The notes: a model not told the origin generated them from the sequence alone. A stretch of DNA of 64,000 nt from Rhodoblastus sp963703385 (GCA_963703385.1 OY969816.1:1178001-1242000), one strand, 5' to 3'. Shown: positions 36,320 to 47,200, numbered from the stretch's first letter. Made by a program: numbers and translations.

Positions 36320-37957
36320 TCAAAACAGGGCCGAGGCCTTGCCCAGAGCGATATAGACGCCGATCAGGAAGGGAATGCCGACGCCGGCCCACGGCAGCAG
36401 CTCGTAAGCGCGGAACTTTCCATGGCCGGCATGCACAGCGTCGCCGGGGATGATGTCCTCGTGCTGGAGCGCGCGTTCGCGCCGGACCTCTTCGTCGGTC
36501 ATGTGATGCTTGTCGGCGACCGGGAAGATCAGCAGATTGCAGATCAGGCCGACCAGCAGCATGCCCACGAGAATGTGCAGCGTGCCGTCATAGACGAGAT
36601 CGTGGGCCACGCCCGCCTCGAGCTGCTTCTCCCGCAGCTCCGCGATCAGGGAGGGGCCGACGATGCCCGCCACCGACCAGGCGGTGAGGATGCGGCCGTG
36701 AATCGCCCCGACCATTTGCGTGCCGAACAGGTCGGCGAGATAGGCGGGCACGGTGGAGAAGCCGCCGCCATACATGGTCAGGATCACGCAGACCGCCGCG
36801 ACGAACAGGCCGGCCTGACCGTGATGCCCCAGGATCGGCAGCGCGTAATAGAGCGCCATGCCGAGGATGAAGAACACGGCATAGGTGGTCTTGCGGCCGA
36901 TATGGTCGGAAACGGAGGCCCAGAAGAAGCGTCCCAGGCTGTTGAACAGACTGATGAGCCCGACAAGGCCTGCGGCCGCCGCCACGATCCCCGCTTTCTG
37001 CGCGGCGGCGGGGCCGCCGGCGGCGCCGATCAGCTTGGAGCCGAAGATGTCCTGCAGCATCGGGCTCGCCATGGAAATGACGCCGATGCCGGCGGTCACG
37101 TTCAGGCACAGCACCGCCCAGACCAGCCAGAATTGCGGGGTCTTCCAGGCTTGGTTGAGATGCACGTCCTTGTGGGTGATCATCGATTTCGCCCCCGGAG
37201 CCGGCGGCGTCCAGCCCTCGGGCTTCCAACCGGTGGGGGCGACGCGGAAGCCGAAGGCGCCCGCCGACATGGACAGGAAATAAAGCACGCCCATCGCCAT
37301 CAGGGTCCAGCCGACGCTTTCGGTGGCGCCATAGGGGCTGAAATATTTCATCAGCGCCACCGCGATCGGGGCGCCGATCAGGGCGCCGCCGCCATAGCCC
37401 ATGATCGCCATGCCGGTCGCCATGCCGCGCCGGTCGGGGAACCATTTGATCAGGGTCGAGACCGGGGAAATATAGCCGAGGCCCTGGCCGACGCCGCCGA
37501 TGAAGCCGCAGCCGAGCCACAGCAGCCAGAGCTGGTGGAGCATCACGCCGATTCCGCCGACGACCAGCCCGCCGCCCCAGCACAGGGCGGCGATGAAGCC
37601 CGCCTTGCGCGGCCCGGCGTGTTCGAGCCAACCGCCGAACAGGGCCGCCGAAACGCCGAGCATGGCGATGAAGATTTCAAAGGTCGGCGTCACCATCGGC
37701 ACGGTCCAGTTGCAGGACCGGGTGACGAGCATGTCGAAAAAGCCGAGGCTCTTGCACGCGGCGGCGTCGGTGTTGGCGAGCATTCTGCTCATCGGCAGCC
37801 AGAACACCGAAAAGCCGTAGGCCATGCCGATGCACAGATGGATCGCCAAAGCCGACGGCGGAACCAGCCAGCGGTTGAATCCCGGTTTTGCGACCGTCGC
37901 CTGACGGTCGAGCCGGCCCGGCGCCAAATGCGCCGGCGCTCCCATGACGTTTGCCAT
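36320..37957 (-). CDS. OFA-family MFS transporter (oxalate/formate antiporter-like)
   Basis: A 545-residue transporter with twelve predicted helices plus a further hydrophobic segment near the C terminus (LLPWAGVGIPFLIGVYIA). GYGGGALIGAPIA and SLGRFFWASVSDHIGRK match the OFA subfamily of the major facilitator superfamily. Between helices 1 and 2 there is an insert with ACKSLGFFDMLVTRSCNW. It lies 71 bp downstream of fdsD on the same strand, next to the formate dehydrogenase genes, so formate or oxalate movement is an attractive guess. ATG 37957 has AAGGAGAGG upstream. Confidence 0.82.
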   Translation of the reverse strand: MANVMGAPAHLAPGRLDRQATVAKPGFNRWLVPPSALAIHLCIGMAYGFSVFWLPMSRMLANTDAAACKSLGFFDMLVTRSCNWTVPMVTPTFEIFIAMLGVSAALFGGWLEHAGPRKAGFIAALCWGGGLVVGGIGVMLHQLWLLWLGCGFIGGVGQGLGYISPVSTLIKWFPDRRGMATGMAIMGYGGGALIGAPIAVALMKYFSPYGATESVGWTLMAMGVLYFLSMSAGAFGFRVAPTGWKPEGWTPPAPGAKSMITHKDVHLNQAWKTPQFWLVWAVLCLNVTAGIGVISMASPMLQDIFGSKLIGAAGGPAAAQKAGIVAAAAGLVGLISLFNSLGRFFWASVSDHIGRKTTYAVFFILGMALYYALPILGHHGQAGLFVAAVCVILTMYGGGFSTVPAYLADLFGTQMVGAIHGRILTAWSVAGIVGPSLIAELREKQLEAGVAHDLVYDGTLHILVGMLLVGLICNLLIFPVADKHHMTDEEVRRERALQHEDIIPGDAVHAGHGKFRAYELLPWAGVGIPFLIGVYIALGKASALF

Positions 37958-38028
37958 TTTTCCTCTCCTTCGGCGCTTTGCGCCTTTTGCGACTCTTGGC
38001 GGTCGTTTTTTTTATTTTCGCCGGTCGG

Positions 38029-38283
38029 CTACCCGGATTTTCTCCGCTTGATCTTGTCCCGCACGGCGCTCACCAGGGGCGGGAGGGCCTGCCCGGGCTC
38101 GGCGGCGGCGGCCAGAAAATCCTCGCGCATTTTCGGCGTCCAGAATTTGTTGATATGGCCGGCGATCAACTCGACCGCCTGCTCACGTGGGTAGGCCTGG
38201 AAAAAATCGGCGATTTCTTCGGCCATGCGCAGCAGCTTGGCCTTGTTGTCGTCGTGGGCGAAGCCTTGGCTTTCCTGGTTCAT
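38029..38283 (-). CDS. fdsD: Formate dehydrogenase delta subunit FdsD
   Basis: An 84-residue soluble protein (KLLRMAEEIADFFQAYPREQ, then HINKFWTPKMREDF) matching the small FdsD family, which helps the FdsGBA complex mature or hold together. Its ATG overlaps the fdhD stop by 4 bp. Last gene of fdsG-fdsB-fdsA-fdhD-fdsD. Confidence 0.9.
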   Translation of the reverse strand: MNQESQGFAHDDNKAKLLRMAEEIADFFQAYPREQAVELIAGHINKFWTPKMREDFLAAAAEPGQALPPLVSAVRDKIKRRKSG

Positions 38284-39122
38284 GACGCGGCGGCCTCCGG
38301 TCCGGCGGCCATTTCGCTGGCGAAGGCGCCGGAAAAAACCATCATGCTGTCGGCGCGGGCGATCGCCCCGAGCGTCAGGCCCAGCGCCTGCGCGCGTTCG
38401 ACGGCAAAAGAAGTCGGCGCCGAAATGGCGACGAGGGCGGGCGCGCCGAAGATCGCGGTTTTTTCGACCATTTCGAACGAGGCCCGGCTGGTGACGATGA
38501 CAAATCCCTCGCGCGGCGACACGCCTTCGCGGATCAGGGCGCCGATCAGCTTGTCCAGCGCGTTGTGGCGCCCGACATCCTCGCGCAGCGCCCGGATCGC
38601 GCCGTCGCGCGTGCAGAAGGCGGCGCCATGGACGGCGCGGGTCAAGGCGTTGAGCTTCTGGTTGCGGTTGAGATTGGCGAGCGCGGAAAAAACCGCGCGC
38701 GGCGCGATCGGCGCGGCGGGCGCAAGCCTTTCGGCCTGGGGCAATTGTTCGACCGTCTCGACCCCGCACAGACCACAGGAGGTGCGCCCGGTGATCGCCC
38801 GCCGCCGCGCGAGATGTTCGTGGAAACGGCCCGGCGCCAATTCGATATGGAGTTCGAGGCCTTTTTCCCGGGGCGCGACCCGCACCGAGCGGATTTCGCT
38901 CGCCGCGCGCACGATCCCCTCGGTCAGGCTGAAACCATAGGCGAAATCCTCCGCATCGCCCGGGCTCGCCATCATCACCGCATAGGGCGCGTCGCCGTAG
39001 ATGAAGCTCACCGCGATTTCGCTGGCGACGTCGCGCCGCGCCGGCGTGGTGATCGCTCTCGCGGCTTCGATCCGCAGCGCCTCGGTCAGGCGCGAATCTG
39101 GCGGCCGGTCATTCGGCGGCAT
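38280..39122 (-). CDS. fdhD: Sulfurtransferase FdhD (FdsC) for formate dehydrogenase maturation
   Basis: A 280-residue protein that carries sulfur from a cysteine desulfurase to the bis-MGD molybdenum cofactor of formate dehydrogenase and inserts the cofactor. The active CGLCG loop has C116 and C119. The chosen ATG at 39122 overlaps the end of fdsA by 14 bp; an upstream start would extend into fdsA with an Arg-rich, non-conserved leader. Confidence 0.92.
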   Translation of the reverse strand: MPPNDRPPDSRLTEALRIEAARAITTPARRDVASEIAVSFIYGDAPYAVMMASPGDAEDFAYGFSLTEGIVRAASEIRSVRVAPREKGLELHIELAPGRFHEHLARRRAITGRTSCGLCGVETVEQLPQAERLAPAAPIAPRAVFSALANLNRNQKLNALTRAVHGAAFCTRDGAIRALREDVGRHNALDKLIGALIREGVSPREGFVIVTSRASFEMVEKTAIFGAPALVAISAPTSFAVERAQALGLTLGAIARADSMMVFSGAFASEMAAGPEAAAS

Positions 39123-41949
39123 CCGGCGACGCCTCCAGAACTTTGCGCAGGGTCGCGTCTTCCACAGCGTTGCGCTCCTGCCACGGCGACAGCGCATTGA
39201 CGCGCCGCACCTCGACCGCCGTGACCTTGTATTCCGGGCAATTGGTGGCCCAGTCCGAATTGTCGGTGGTCACCACATTGGCGCCCGAGCCGGGATAGTG
39301 GAAGGTGGTGTAGACCACGCCCGGCTGCATCCGAGGCGAAATCTTCGCCCGCAGCGCGGTCTCGCCGGCGCGGCTCTTGAGCGACACCAGATCGCCGTCC
39401 ATTATGCCGCGCTGTTCGGCGTCGAAGGGGTGGATTTCGAGCTCGTCCTCCTTGTGCCAGAAGGCGTTGTCGGTCCGCCTCGTCTGCGCGCCGACGTTAT
39501 ATTGCGAGAGAATTCGCCCGGTGGTGAGGATGAGCGGATAGCGCGGCCCGCTGCGCTCGCGGGTCGGCACATATTCGGTCAGCATGAAATGACCCTTGCC
39601 GCAGACGAAACGATCGACATGCATGATCGGCGTGCCTTCCGGCGCCTTGTCGTTGCATGGCCATTGCACCGAGCCCAGTTCGTCGAGTTTTTGATAGCTC
39701 ACGCCGGCGAAGGTCGGGGTCAGGGCGGCGATCTCGTCCATGATCTCGGACGGATGATTGTAGTTCATCTCATAGCCCATGGCCTGGGCGAGTTCGACGC
39801 CAACGCGCCATTCGTCCTTGCCGCAGAGCGGGGCCATCACCTTGCGGACGCGGTTGATGCGGCGCTCGGCATTGGTGAAAGTGCCGTCCTTCTCCAGGAA
39901 GGAGCAGCCCGGCAGGAAGATATGGGCGTATTTGGCGGTCTCGTTCAGGAACAGGTCCTGAATGATCACGCATTCCATCTTCGAAAGGCCAGCGGTGATG
40001 TGCTGGGTGTTGGGGTCGGACTGGGCGATGTCCTCCCCTTGCACGAACAATCCCTTGAAATTGCCCTCGATCGCCTCGTCGATCATGTTGGGGATGCGCA
40101 GGCCCGGCTCGTCGTCGAGCTTGAGCCCCCATAAAGCCTCGAAGCTCTCGCGGACAGCGTCGTCCGAGACATGGCGATAGCCGGGATATTCATGCGGGAA
40201 GGAGCCCATGTCGCAGGAGCCCTGGACATTGTTCTGGCCGCGCAACGGGTTCACGCCGGCGCCGACGTGGCCGATATTGCCGGTGGCCATGGCCAGATTG
40301 GCCAAGGCCATGACCGCGGTCGAGCCCTGGCTGTGCTCGGTGATCCCGAGGCCGTAATAGATCGCGGCGTTCTTCACGCCCGCATAGAGACGGGCCGCAG
40401 CGCGCACGTCTTTTGCCGGCACGCCGGTATATTGCTCCATTTCCTCCGGCGAATTCTGCTCCAGTGCGACGAAGCGCGCCCAGGATTCGAATTGGTCGAG
40501 GTCGCAGCGGGCGCGGACATAGGCTTCGTTCACCAGGCCTTCGGTGACGATGACATGCGACAAGGAATTCAGCAAAGCGACATTGGTCCCCGGCTTGAGC
40601 TGGAGATGCAAGTCCGCCTGGACATGCGGGGTGCGCACGAGGTCGATGACGCGCGGATCGGCGATGATCAGCCTGGCTCCGGCGCGCAGGCGCTTCTTCA
40701 TGCGCGAGGCGAAGACCGGATGGCCGTCGGTCGGGTTGGCTCCGATCAGCAGAATGACGTCGGCCTCATCGACCGACCTGAAGTCCTGGGTGCCCGCCGA
40801 AGTGCCGAGCGTGGAACTGAGGCCATAGCCGGTCGGCGAATGGCAGACGCGGGCGCAAGTGTCGACATTGTTGTTGCGGAAGGCGGCGCGGGCCAGCTTC
40901 TGCAGCACGAAGACTTCCTCGTTGGTGCACCGTGACGAGGTGATGACCCCGATCGAATCCCGGCCATAGGCTGCTTGCAGACGCTTCATTTCGCTGGCTG
41001 CGCGGGAAATCGCCTCGTCCCAGCTGGCCTCGCGCCAGGGGTCGGTGATTTTTTCGCGCATCATCGGCTTCAGCATGCGGTCTTTATGGGTCGCATAACC
41101 AAAGGCGAAGCGCCCCTTGACGCAGGAATGGCCCTCATTGGCCTGTCCGCCCTTGTAGGGGACCATGCGGACCAACTCGTCGCCGCGCATTTCCGCCTTG
41201 AAGGAACAGCCGACGCCGCAATAGGCGCAGGTGGTGACGATCGAATGTTCCGGCATCCCGCGCGCGGCCACGCTTTTCTCGATCAGAGACCCGGTCGGGC
41301 AGGCCTGGACGCAGGCGCCGCAGGAGACGCATTCGGAATTGATGAAATCGGTCGGGCCGGGCCTGATGCGCGACTCGAAACCACGGCCCTCGACGGTCAG
41401 GGCGAATGTGCCCTGAACCTCCTCGCAGGCGCGCACGCAGCGGCTGCAGACGATGCATTTCGCCGGGTCATAGGCGAAATAGGGATTGGATTCGTCCCTG
41501 GCGTCGTCGAAATGGTTCGCGCCGCCGGAGCCGTAGCGGACCTCGCGCAGGCCGACTTCGGCGGCGGCGTCCAGGAACTCGGCCCCGCCCGCGGACGTCA
41601 GGACGTCGCGCGGGTAATCGGTGACATAAAGCTCCATCACGCCGCGGCGGAGCCGCGCGAGCTTCTCGCTTTGGGTATGGACGACCATGCCCTCTTCCGC
41701 CGGGGTGGTGCAGGAGGCCGGCGTCCCGCGCCGGCCCTCGATTTCGACCAGGCAGAGCCGGCAGGAGCCGAAGGGTTCGAGATTGTCGCTGGCGCAGAGT
41801 TTGGGGATTTTCACGCCGCGCGACATGGCGGCGGCCATGACCGAAGTCCCGGCGGGAACGGTCACTGTTTCGCCGTCGATGGTGAGGGTGACCCGCTTGT
41901 CCGCGACGCGGATCGGCGTGCCATAATCCAGTTCCTTGACAAGGCTCAT
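39109..41949 (-). CDS. fdsA: NAD-dependent formate dehydrogenase, catalytic subunit FdsA
   Basis: A 946-residue cytoplasmic molybdoenzyme that oxidises formate to CO2. The N terminus holds a [2Fe-2S] domain (SCRLCLVEIEG), then ferredoxin-type motifs CIVCSRCVRACEE and CVSCGACVQACPTGS. The [4Fe-4S] motif CAYCGVGC opens the molybdopterin domain. C369-H370 in ARVCHSPTGYG are the metal ligand and its catalytic histidine; it is the cysteine, not selenocysteine, form. ATG 41949 is preceded by GGAG. It starts 9 bp after fdsB ends. Confidence 0.96.
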   Translation of the reverse strand: MSLVKELDYGTPIRVADKRVTLTIDGETVTVPAGTSVMAAAMSRGVKIPKLCASDNLEPFGSCRLCLVEIEGRRGTPASCTTPAEEGMVVHTQSEKLARLRRGVMELYVTDYPRDVLTSAGGAEFLDAAAEVGLREVRYGSGGANHFDDARDESNPYFAYDPAKCIVCSRCVRACEEVQGTFALTVEGRGFESRIRPGPTDFINSECVSCGACVQACPTGSLIEKSVAARGMPEHSIVTTCAYCGVGCSFKAEMRGDELVRMVPYKGGQANEGHSCVKGRFAFGYATHKDRMLKPMMREKITDPWREASWDEAISRAASEMKRLQAAYGRDSIGVITSSRCTNEEVFVLQKLARAAFRNNNVDTCARVCHSPTGYGLSSTLGTSAGTQDFRSVDEADVILLIGANPTDGHPVFASRMKKRLRAGARLIIADPRVIDLVRTPHVQADLHLQLKPGTNVALLNSLSHVIVTEGLVNEAYVRARCDLDQFESWARFVALEQNSPEEMEQYTGVPAKDVRAAARLYAGVKNAAIYYGLGITEHSQGSTAVMALANLAMATGNIGHVGAGVNPLRGQNNVQGSCDMGSFPHEYPGYRHVSDDAVRESFEALWGLKLDDEPGLRIPNMIDEAIEGNFKGLFVQGEDIAQSDPNTQHITAGLSKMECVIIQDLFLNETAKYAHIFLPGCSFLEKDGTFTNAERRINRVRKVMAPLCGKDEWRVGVELAQAMGYEMNYNHPSEIMDEIAALTPTFAGVSYQKLDELGSVQWPCNDKAPEGTPIMHVDRFVCGKGHFMLTEYVPTRERSGPRYPLILTTGRILSQYNVGAQTRRTDNAFWHKEDELEIHPFDAEQRGIMDGDLVSLKSRAGETALRAKISPRMQPGVVYTTFHYPGSGANVVTTDNSDWATNCPEYKVTAVEVRRVNALSPWQERNAVEDATLRKVLEASPDAAE

Positions 41950-41958
41950 CGCCAACTC

Positions 41959-43515
41959 CTATTCGGCGGCGGTCTTTCGCCCGGCGGGAATGAAATCCTC
42001 GGGGAAGCGGTCGATCGCCGATAATACCGGCATGGGGGTGAGGCCGCCGTGGGCGCAAAGCGACCCATCGGTCATGACCTCGCAAAGATCGCGCACCAGC
42101 GCGAGATTGGCTTCGACATTGCGGCCGGCGATGATCCGTTCCATCGTTTCTTCGCCGCGCACCGCCCCGATCCGGCAGGGGGTGCATTTGCCGCAGCTCT
42201 CCGCCGCGCAGAAATGGAAGGCGAAACGCGCCATTTTCGCCATGTCCACCGTGTCGTCGAAGACGACGATCCCGCCATGGCCGAGCAAGGCGCGGTTGGC
42301 GGCCAAGGTTTCGTAATCCAGCGGCAGGTCGAGCTCTTTTTCGCTCAAGTATGCGCCGAGCGGGCCGCCGACCTGAACCGCGCGAATCGGACGTCCGCTC
42401 GCCGTTCCGCCGCCGAAATCCTCGATGATTTCGCGCAAACTCACGCCAAAGGCGCGTTCGATCAGGCCGCCGCGCAAAATATTGCCGCCGAGCTGAATCG
42501 GCAGCGTGCCGCGCGAGCGGCCCATGCCGTAATCGGCATAGGCTTTTCCGCCCTCGGCCAAAATATAGGGGGCGGCGGAGAGGGTGAGGACGTTGTTGAT
42601 CAGCGTCGGCTTGCCGAACAGGCCGGAAAGGGCAGGGAGCGGCGGCTTGGCGCGCACCAGGCCGCGCTTGCCTTCAAGGCTGTCGAGCAGCGAGGTCTCC
42701 TCGCCGCAGATATAGGCCCCGGCGCCGATCCGCAGTTCGAGCTGGAAGGGTTTTTCGCGCCCGAAGGCGTCCTTGCCGATCCAGCCCGCTTCTTCGGCGA
42801 GGCGGATGGCGCTTTCCATCGTCTTCGCGGCGTGAGGATATTCGGAGCGCAGATAGATATAGCCCTTGCTCGCGCCCACGGCGTAAGCGGCGATGGCCAT
42901 GCCTTCGATCAGCATGAAGGGGTCGCCCTCCATCACCATGCGGTCGGCGAATGTGCCGCTGTCGCCTTCATCGGCGTTGCACACCACATATTTGCGGTCG
43001 GCCTGCGCGCCCATCACGGTCTTCCACTTGACGCCGGCCGGAAAGCCGGCGCCGCCGCGCCCGCGCAGGCCTGACTGCAGCACCTGATCGACCACTTCGG
43101 CCGGCGACAGCGCGAGCGCCTTTTTCAGGCCCTTGAGCCCGTCGCAGGCGGAATATTCGCTCAGCGACAACGGATCGATGACGCCGATGCGCGCAAAAGT
43201 CAGGCGCTGCTGGCGCTTCATCCAGTCGAGCTCTTCGGTCGGACCGAGGCGCAAGGCGTGGTCGCCGCCCTTCAGCAGTCCGGCGTCGAGCAGGGATGGA
43301 ACGTCGCGCGCCGCGACCGGGCCATAGGCGATCCGGCGCCCGGAAATCTCGACCTCGACCAGCGGCTCCAGCCAGAACATGCCGCGCGAGCCGTTGCGCA
43401 CGATCTCTATGGTTTCGCCGCGCGCCTTCGCCTCGCGCGCGACGGCCTCGGCGACGGCGTTGGCGCCGACCGAGAGGGCGGCGGCGTCGCGGGGGACGAA
43501 AACGGGCGTGGTCAT
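41959..43515 (-). CDS. fdsB: NAD-dependent formate dehydrogenase, diaphorase subunit FdsB
   Basis: A 518-residue NuoF-like protein that passes electrons from FdsA to NAD+. An N-terminal thioredoxin-like part is followed by the FMN/NADH site (GLRGRGGAGFPAGVKWK, then VVCNADEGDSGTFADR) and the [4Fe-4S] motif ESCGKCTPCRIG. Its ATG overlaps the fdsG stop by 4 bp (ATGA). Confidence 0.96.
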   Translation of the reverse strand: MTTPVFVPRDAAALSVGANAVAEAVAREAKARGETIEIVRNGSRGMFWLEPLVEVEISGRRIAYGPVAARDVPSLLDAGLLKGGDHALRLGPTEELDWMKRQQRLTFARIGVIDPLSLSEYSACDGLKGLKKALALSPAEVVDQVLQSGLRGRGGAGFPAGVKWKTVMGAQADRKYVVCNADEGDSGTFADRMVMEGDPFMLIEGMAIAAYAVGASKGYIYLRSEYPHAAKTMESAIRLAEEAGWIGKDAFGREKPFQLELRIGAGAYICGEETSLLDSLEGKRGLVRAKPPLPALSGLFGKPTLINNVLTLSAAPYILAEGGKAYADYGMGRSRGTLPIQLGGNILRGGLIERAFGVSLREIIEDFGGGTASGRPIRAVQVGGPLGAYLSEKELDLPLDYETLAANRALLGHGGIVVFDDTVDMAKMARFAFHFCAAESCGKCTPCRIGAVRGEETMERIIAGRNVEANLALVRDLCEVMTDGSLCAHGGLTPMPVLSAIDRFPEDFIPAGRKTAAE

Positions 43516-44012
43516 TTCCGCTCTCCTGGCCGCTCTCCGGCCTTGCGCGCGACACTGGCATAAAGTTCGTCGAGGCCTTGCGCATCGAGCCGGCCGAAAA
43601 TATCGCCATCGTGCAGGGCGTTGGGGCCGAGGGCGCAATTGCCGAGGCAATAGACCGTCTCGACGCTGACGCCATCGCTGTAGCCGCCGTCGATCTTCAC
43701 GCCATGGGCCTTTTCCAGATGTTCGGCGAGGCTTTCGGCGCCGCGCGCCTGGCAGGCTTCGGCCCGGCACAATTTGATCGTCCCGCCCATCGGCGGCTGG
43801 CGCTTGAAGTCGTGATAGAAGGAAATGGTCCCGAATACTTCCGCGCGAGAAACGTTCAAGGCCTTGGCGATCACGGCGACGGCGCGGGCGTCGACATAGC
43901 CGAATTTTTCCTGCAGCGCGTGCAGGATCGGCAGCATCGCGCCTTCGAGCCCGGCGCGTTCGTCGATCAGTTCGCGGGCGAGATCCTCGTCCCAGGCGAC
44001 GTGAACGGACAT
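43512..44012 (-). CDS. fdsG: NAD-dependent formate dehydrogenase, gamma subunit FdsG
   Basis: A 166-residue NuoE-like protein. Its [2Fe-2S] ligands are visible as CRAEAC and CLGNC. ATG 44012 gives homology from the first residues (MSVHVAWDEDLARELI); an in-frame extension upstream has no conserved sequence. First gene of the fds operon. No fdsR-type LysR gene is adjacent, and no clear promoter was found in 44013-44222. Confidence 0.94.
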   Translation of the reverse strand: MSVHVAWDEDLARELIDERAGLEGAMLPILHALQEKFGYVDARAVAVIAKALNVSRAEVFGTISFYHDFKRQPPMGGTIKLCRAEACQARGAESLAEHLEKAHGVKIDGGYSDGVSVETVYCLGNCALGPNALHDGDIFGRLDAQGLDELYASVARKAGERPGERK

Positions 44013-44222
44013 CCGAATCCTCCGAATCCTGCCCATGATTTGCGCAGATAATCTATAGTTGGGCTCAGGGTTCTGATCGGCGCAAATTATTTTTCTCATA
44101 GGCGCGAAAGATGGCGCGATCCCTTTGGCGAAAGGTTCGGCCGGCGAACCGCGGCCCCACCCTTGCGGGGAGGGATCAACCCTTTGAAATAGGGGGGCGT
44201 TTCCAGAAGGCAAGAGGGCAGG
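44013..44222. other. Gap between fdsG and the RND gene
   Basis: 210 bp. It contains a short CCCCACCCTTGCGGGGAGGG hairpin (44155-44174) of the dispersed family, placed after the end of the RND gene when read on the minus strand. AT-rich stretches near 44040-44095 could hold the fds promoter, but no box pair is convincing. Confidence 0.45.
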
Positions 44223-47200
44223 TCACAGATTTCCGGCGGCAGGCGCGTCCGGCGCCGGGCGGCGGCGCAGCCAGGCGGCCCGCCGAGCCTTCAGCCAGAG
44301 GCTGAAACGGTCGAGATAGAGATAGACAATCGGCGTGGTGAACAGGGTCAGCATCTGGCTGACGATCAGGCCGCCGATGATCGACACGCCGAGCGGACGG
44401 CGCATCTCGCCACCCTCGCCGAAGGACAAAGCCAGGGGCGTGGCGCCGAGCATGGCGGCGAAAGTCGTCATCAGGATCGGGCGCAGGCGCAGCAGGCAGG
44501 CCTCATAGATTGCGTCGCGCGAACTGACGCCGCGGGCCCTCTTTGCATTGATCGCGAAATCCACCAGCATGATGGCGTTTTTCTTGACCAGGCCGATCAG
44601 CAGGATCACCCCGATGCCGGAAATGAGGTCGAGCTCGATGTTGAAAATCGCGAGGCTCAGCAAGGCGCCGACGCCCGCCGAGGGCAGGGTCGAGAGAATG
44701 GTGATCGGGTGGATCAGGCTCTCGTAGAGAATACCCAGCACAATATACATCGACAGGATGGCGGCCAGCACCAGCAGGGGAAAGGCCGAGGCCGAGCCGA
44801 CGAAGAGCAGAGCCGCGCCCGAGGCGGCGCCGCGCACGCTGGCCGGCATGTTGATCGCCGCCTCGGCGGCGTGAATCTCGTCGAGGCCGTCGCTGAGCGA
44901 GTCCTTGGGATCGAGGTTGAAGGAGATCGTCGTCGTGACGAAGGGGCCTTCATGATTGATCGACAGCGGCGTGTTGGCGCGGCGGTAATTGGTCACCGCC
45001 GAGAGCGGGACCATCGTCTCCTTGATTGTGCTCACCGCCGCGCCGGCGGAGGCCGAGCTGTTGCCGGAGGCCGCCAGCGCATTGGTCGTGGCGTTGCGGG
45101 CGGTGTCGAGGCTCGCTGAACCGGCGGCGGCGGCGCTTGCGCTTTCGCCCGCGGGAGGAATCTGCGTCACCGATCCGCCCGGCAGGTTGGACAGAGCGAC
45201 GGCGTTGGGCGAGCCGCCGGCGGTCGAGACATAAATCTGGTCGAGCATGGCGGGGTTCTGAGTATAGTTCGGGTCGATCTCCATCACGACGTGATATTGA
45301 TTGATGCTGGAAAAGATGACCGAGACCTGACGCTGGCCGAACGCGTCATAGATCGTGTTGTCGATCATCGCCTCGTTGAGGCCGAAACGCGCGGCGGCGT
45401 CGCGGTCGATGACGAGGTCGGTCTCCAGCGCCTTGATCTTCTGGTCGGAAACGACATCCTTCAATTTGCCGCGCCGGATCAGGGCGTCGGTCAGCTTCTG
45501 CGCCCATTGGTAAAGCTCGGCGGTATTGTCGGAATAAAGCGTATATTGATATTGCGACGACGACTGGCGGCCGGTGAATTTATAGTCGGAAAAGGCCTGG
45601 AAATAGAGCCGCCCGCCCGGCACGTGGGAGAGTTTTCCGCGCAGGCGGGCGATGACCTGGTCCACGCTGACGTCGCGCTGGGAGAGCGGCTTCAGCCCCG
45701 CGAAGACGCGCGCGGTGTTGACGGCGGCGCCCGGCCCCCCGGTCGCGCCGGTGAAGCCGACCACCGTCTTGACCGCCGGATCGGCCTGGACGATGGCCAG
45801 CATTTCCGTGAGCTTTTGCTTCATGCTCTGGAAGGAAATGCTCTGGTCGCCTTCCAGAGTGCCCATCATCCTGCCGGTGTCCTCCTGCGGGAACAGGCCT
45901 TTGGGAACGCCCTTGTAGATCGAAGGGAAGGCGCCGAAGAGCAGGAAAATGACGAAGAGGCTGGTCGGCAGCGTGGCGATCGTCAGGAGCGGATGACGCA
46001 GCGCGTGGGACAGGCCGCGGCCATAGGCCGCCTGAATGCGGTTGAACGTCTCCTCCAGCAGATGCTGGCGCTTCACGCCATGACTCCGGCGCATGAAGAA
46101 GGCGGAGAGCATGGGCGTGGCGGTGAGCGAAATGACCATCGAGATCAGGATCGCCACCGCCATGGTCACCGAGAATTCGCGGAAGAAACGGCCGACGATC
46201 CCACCCATGAACAGGATCGGCATGAACACCGCGATCAGCGACATGGTGATCGACAGGACGGTGAAGCCGACCTCCTTGGCGCCGCGCAGCGCCGCGTCCA
46301 CGCCGCCCATGCCCGCTTCCAGATAGCGTTCGATATTTTCGACCACGACAATGGCGTCATCCACCACGAAGCCGGTCGAAATGGTCAGCGCCATCAGCGA
46401 CAGGAGATTGAGGCTGAAGCCCAGCATGTACATGGCGCCGAAAGTGCCGACGATCGACACCACCACCGCGATGCTGGGCGCGAGCGTCGCGCGCGCGTTG
46501 CCGAGGAAGAAGAACACCACCAGGGTCACCAGAGTGACCGCGATCATCAAGGTGATTTCGGTGTCGAACAGCGAGGCGCGGATGGAGACCGAACGGTCGA
46601 TGACGGTTTTCAGCTTGATGTCGCCCTGAAGCGCGGCCTGCAGATACGGCAGCTCCGCGTTCACCGCGTCAACGGTCTCGATGATATTGGCGCCCGGTTC
46701 GGGATAAAGGATCGCCAGCACCGCGGGAATGCCGTCGGCGAAAGCGGCGTTGCGCAGATCCTCGACCGAATCCTCGACCTTGGCTACGTCCGACAGGCGC
46801 ACCGGCGAGCCGTTGCGATAGGCGATCACCAGCGGCTTGTAGTCGGCGGCATGCGACGCCTGATCATTGGTATAGATCTGGAAATGGTTGGGATCCTGTT
46901 CGATCGCGCCCTTGGGCGCATTGGCGTTGGCGGAGGCGAGCGCCGCGCGCACGTCTTCGAGGCCGATGCCGTAGTTGAACAAGGCTTGCGGGTTCAGCTC
47001 CACCCGCACGGCGGGCAAAGCCGCGCCGCCGATGATGACCTGGCCGATGCCGGGAAGCTGGGAAATGCGCTGTTGCAGCACGTTGCTGGCGGCGTCGTAA
47101 AGCTGCCCTCGCGTAAGAGTTTTCGAGGTCAGGCTGAGAATGAGAACCGGAGCCTCGGCCGGATTGACCTTGCGATAGGTCGGGTTCTGGCGCAGGGCCG

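Noticed and set aside
36296..38194. 632-codon plus-strand frame opposite the OFA transporter
   Set aside because: Shadow frame; no domain, and the minus frame encodes a clear transporter.
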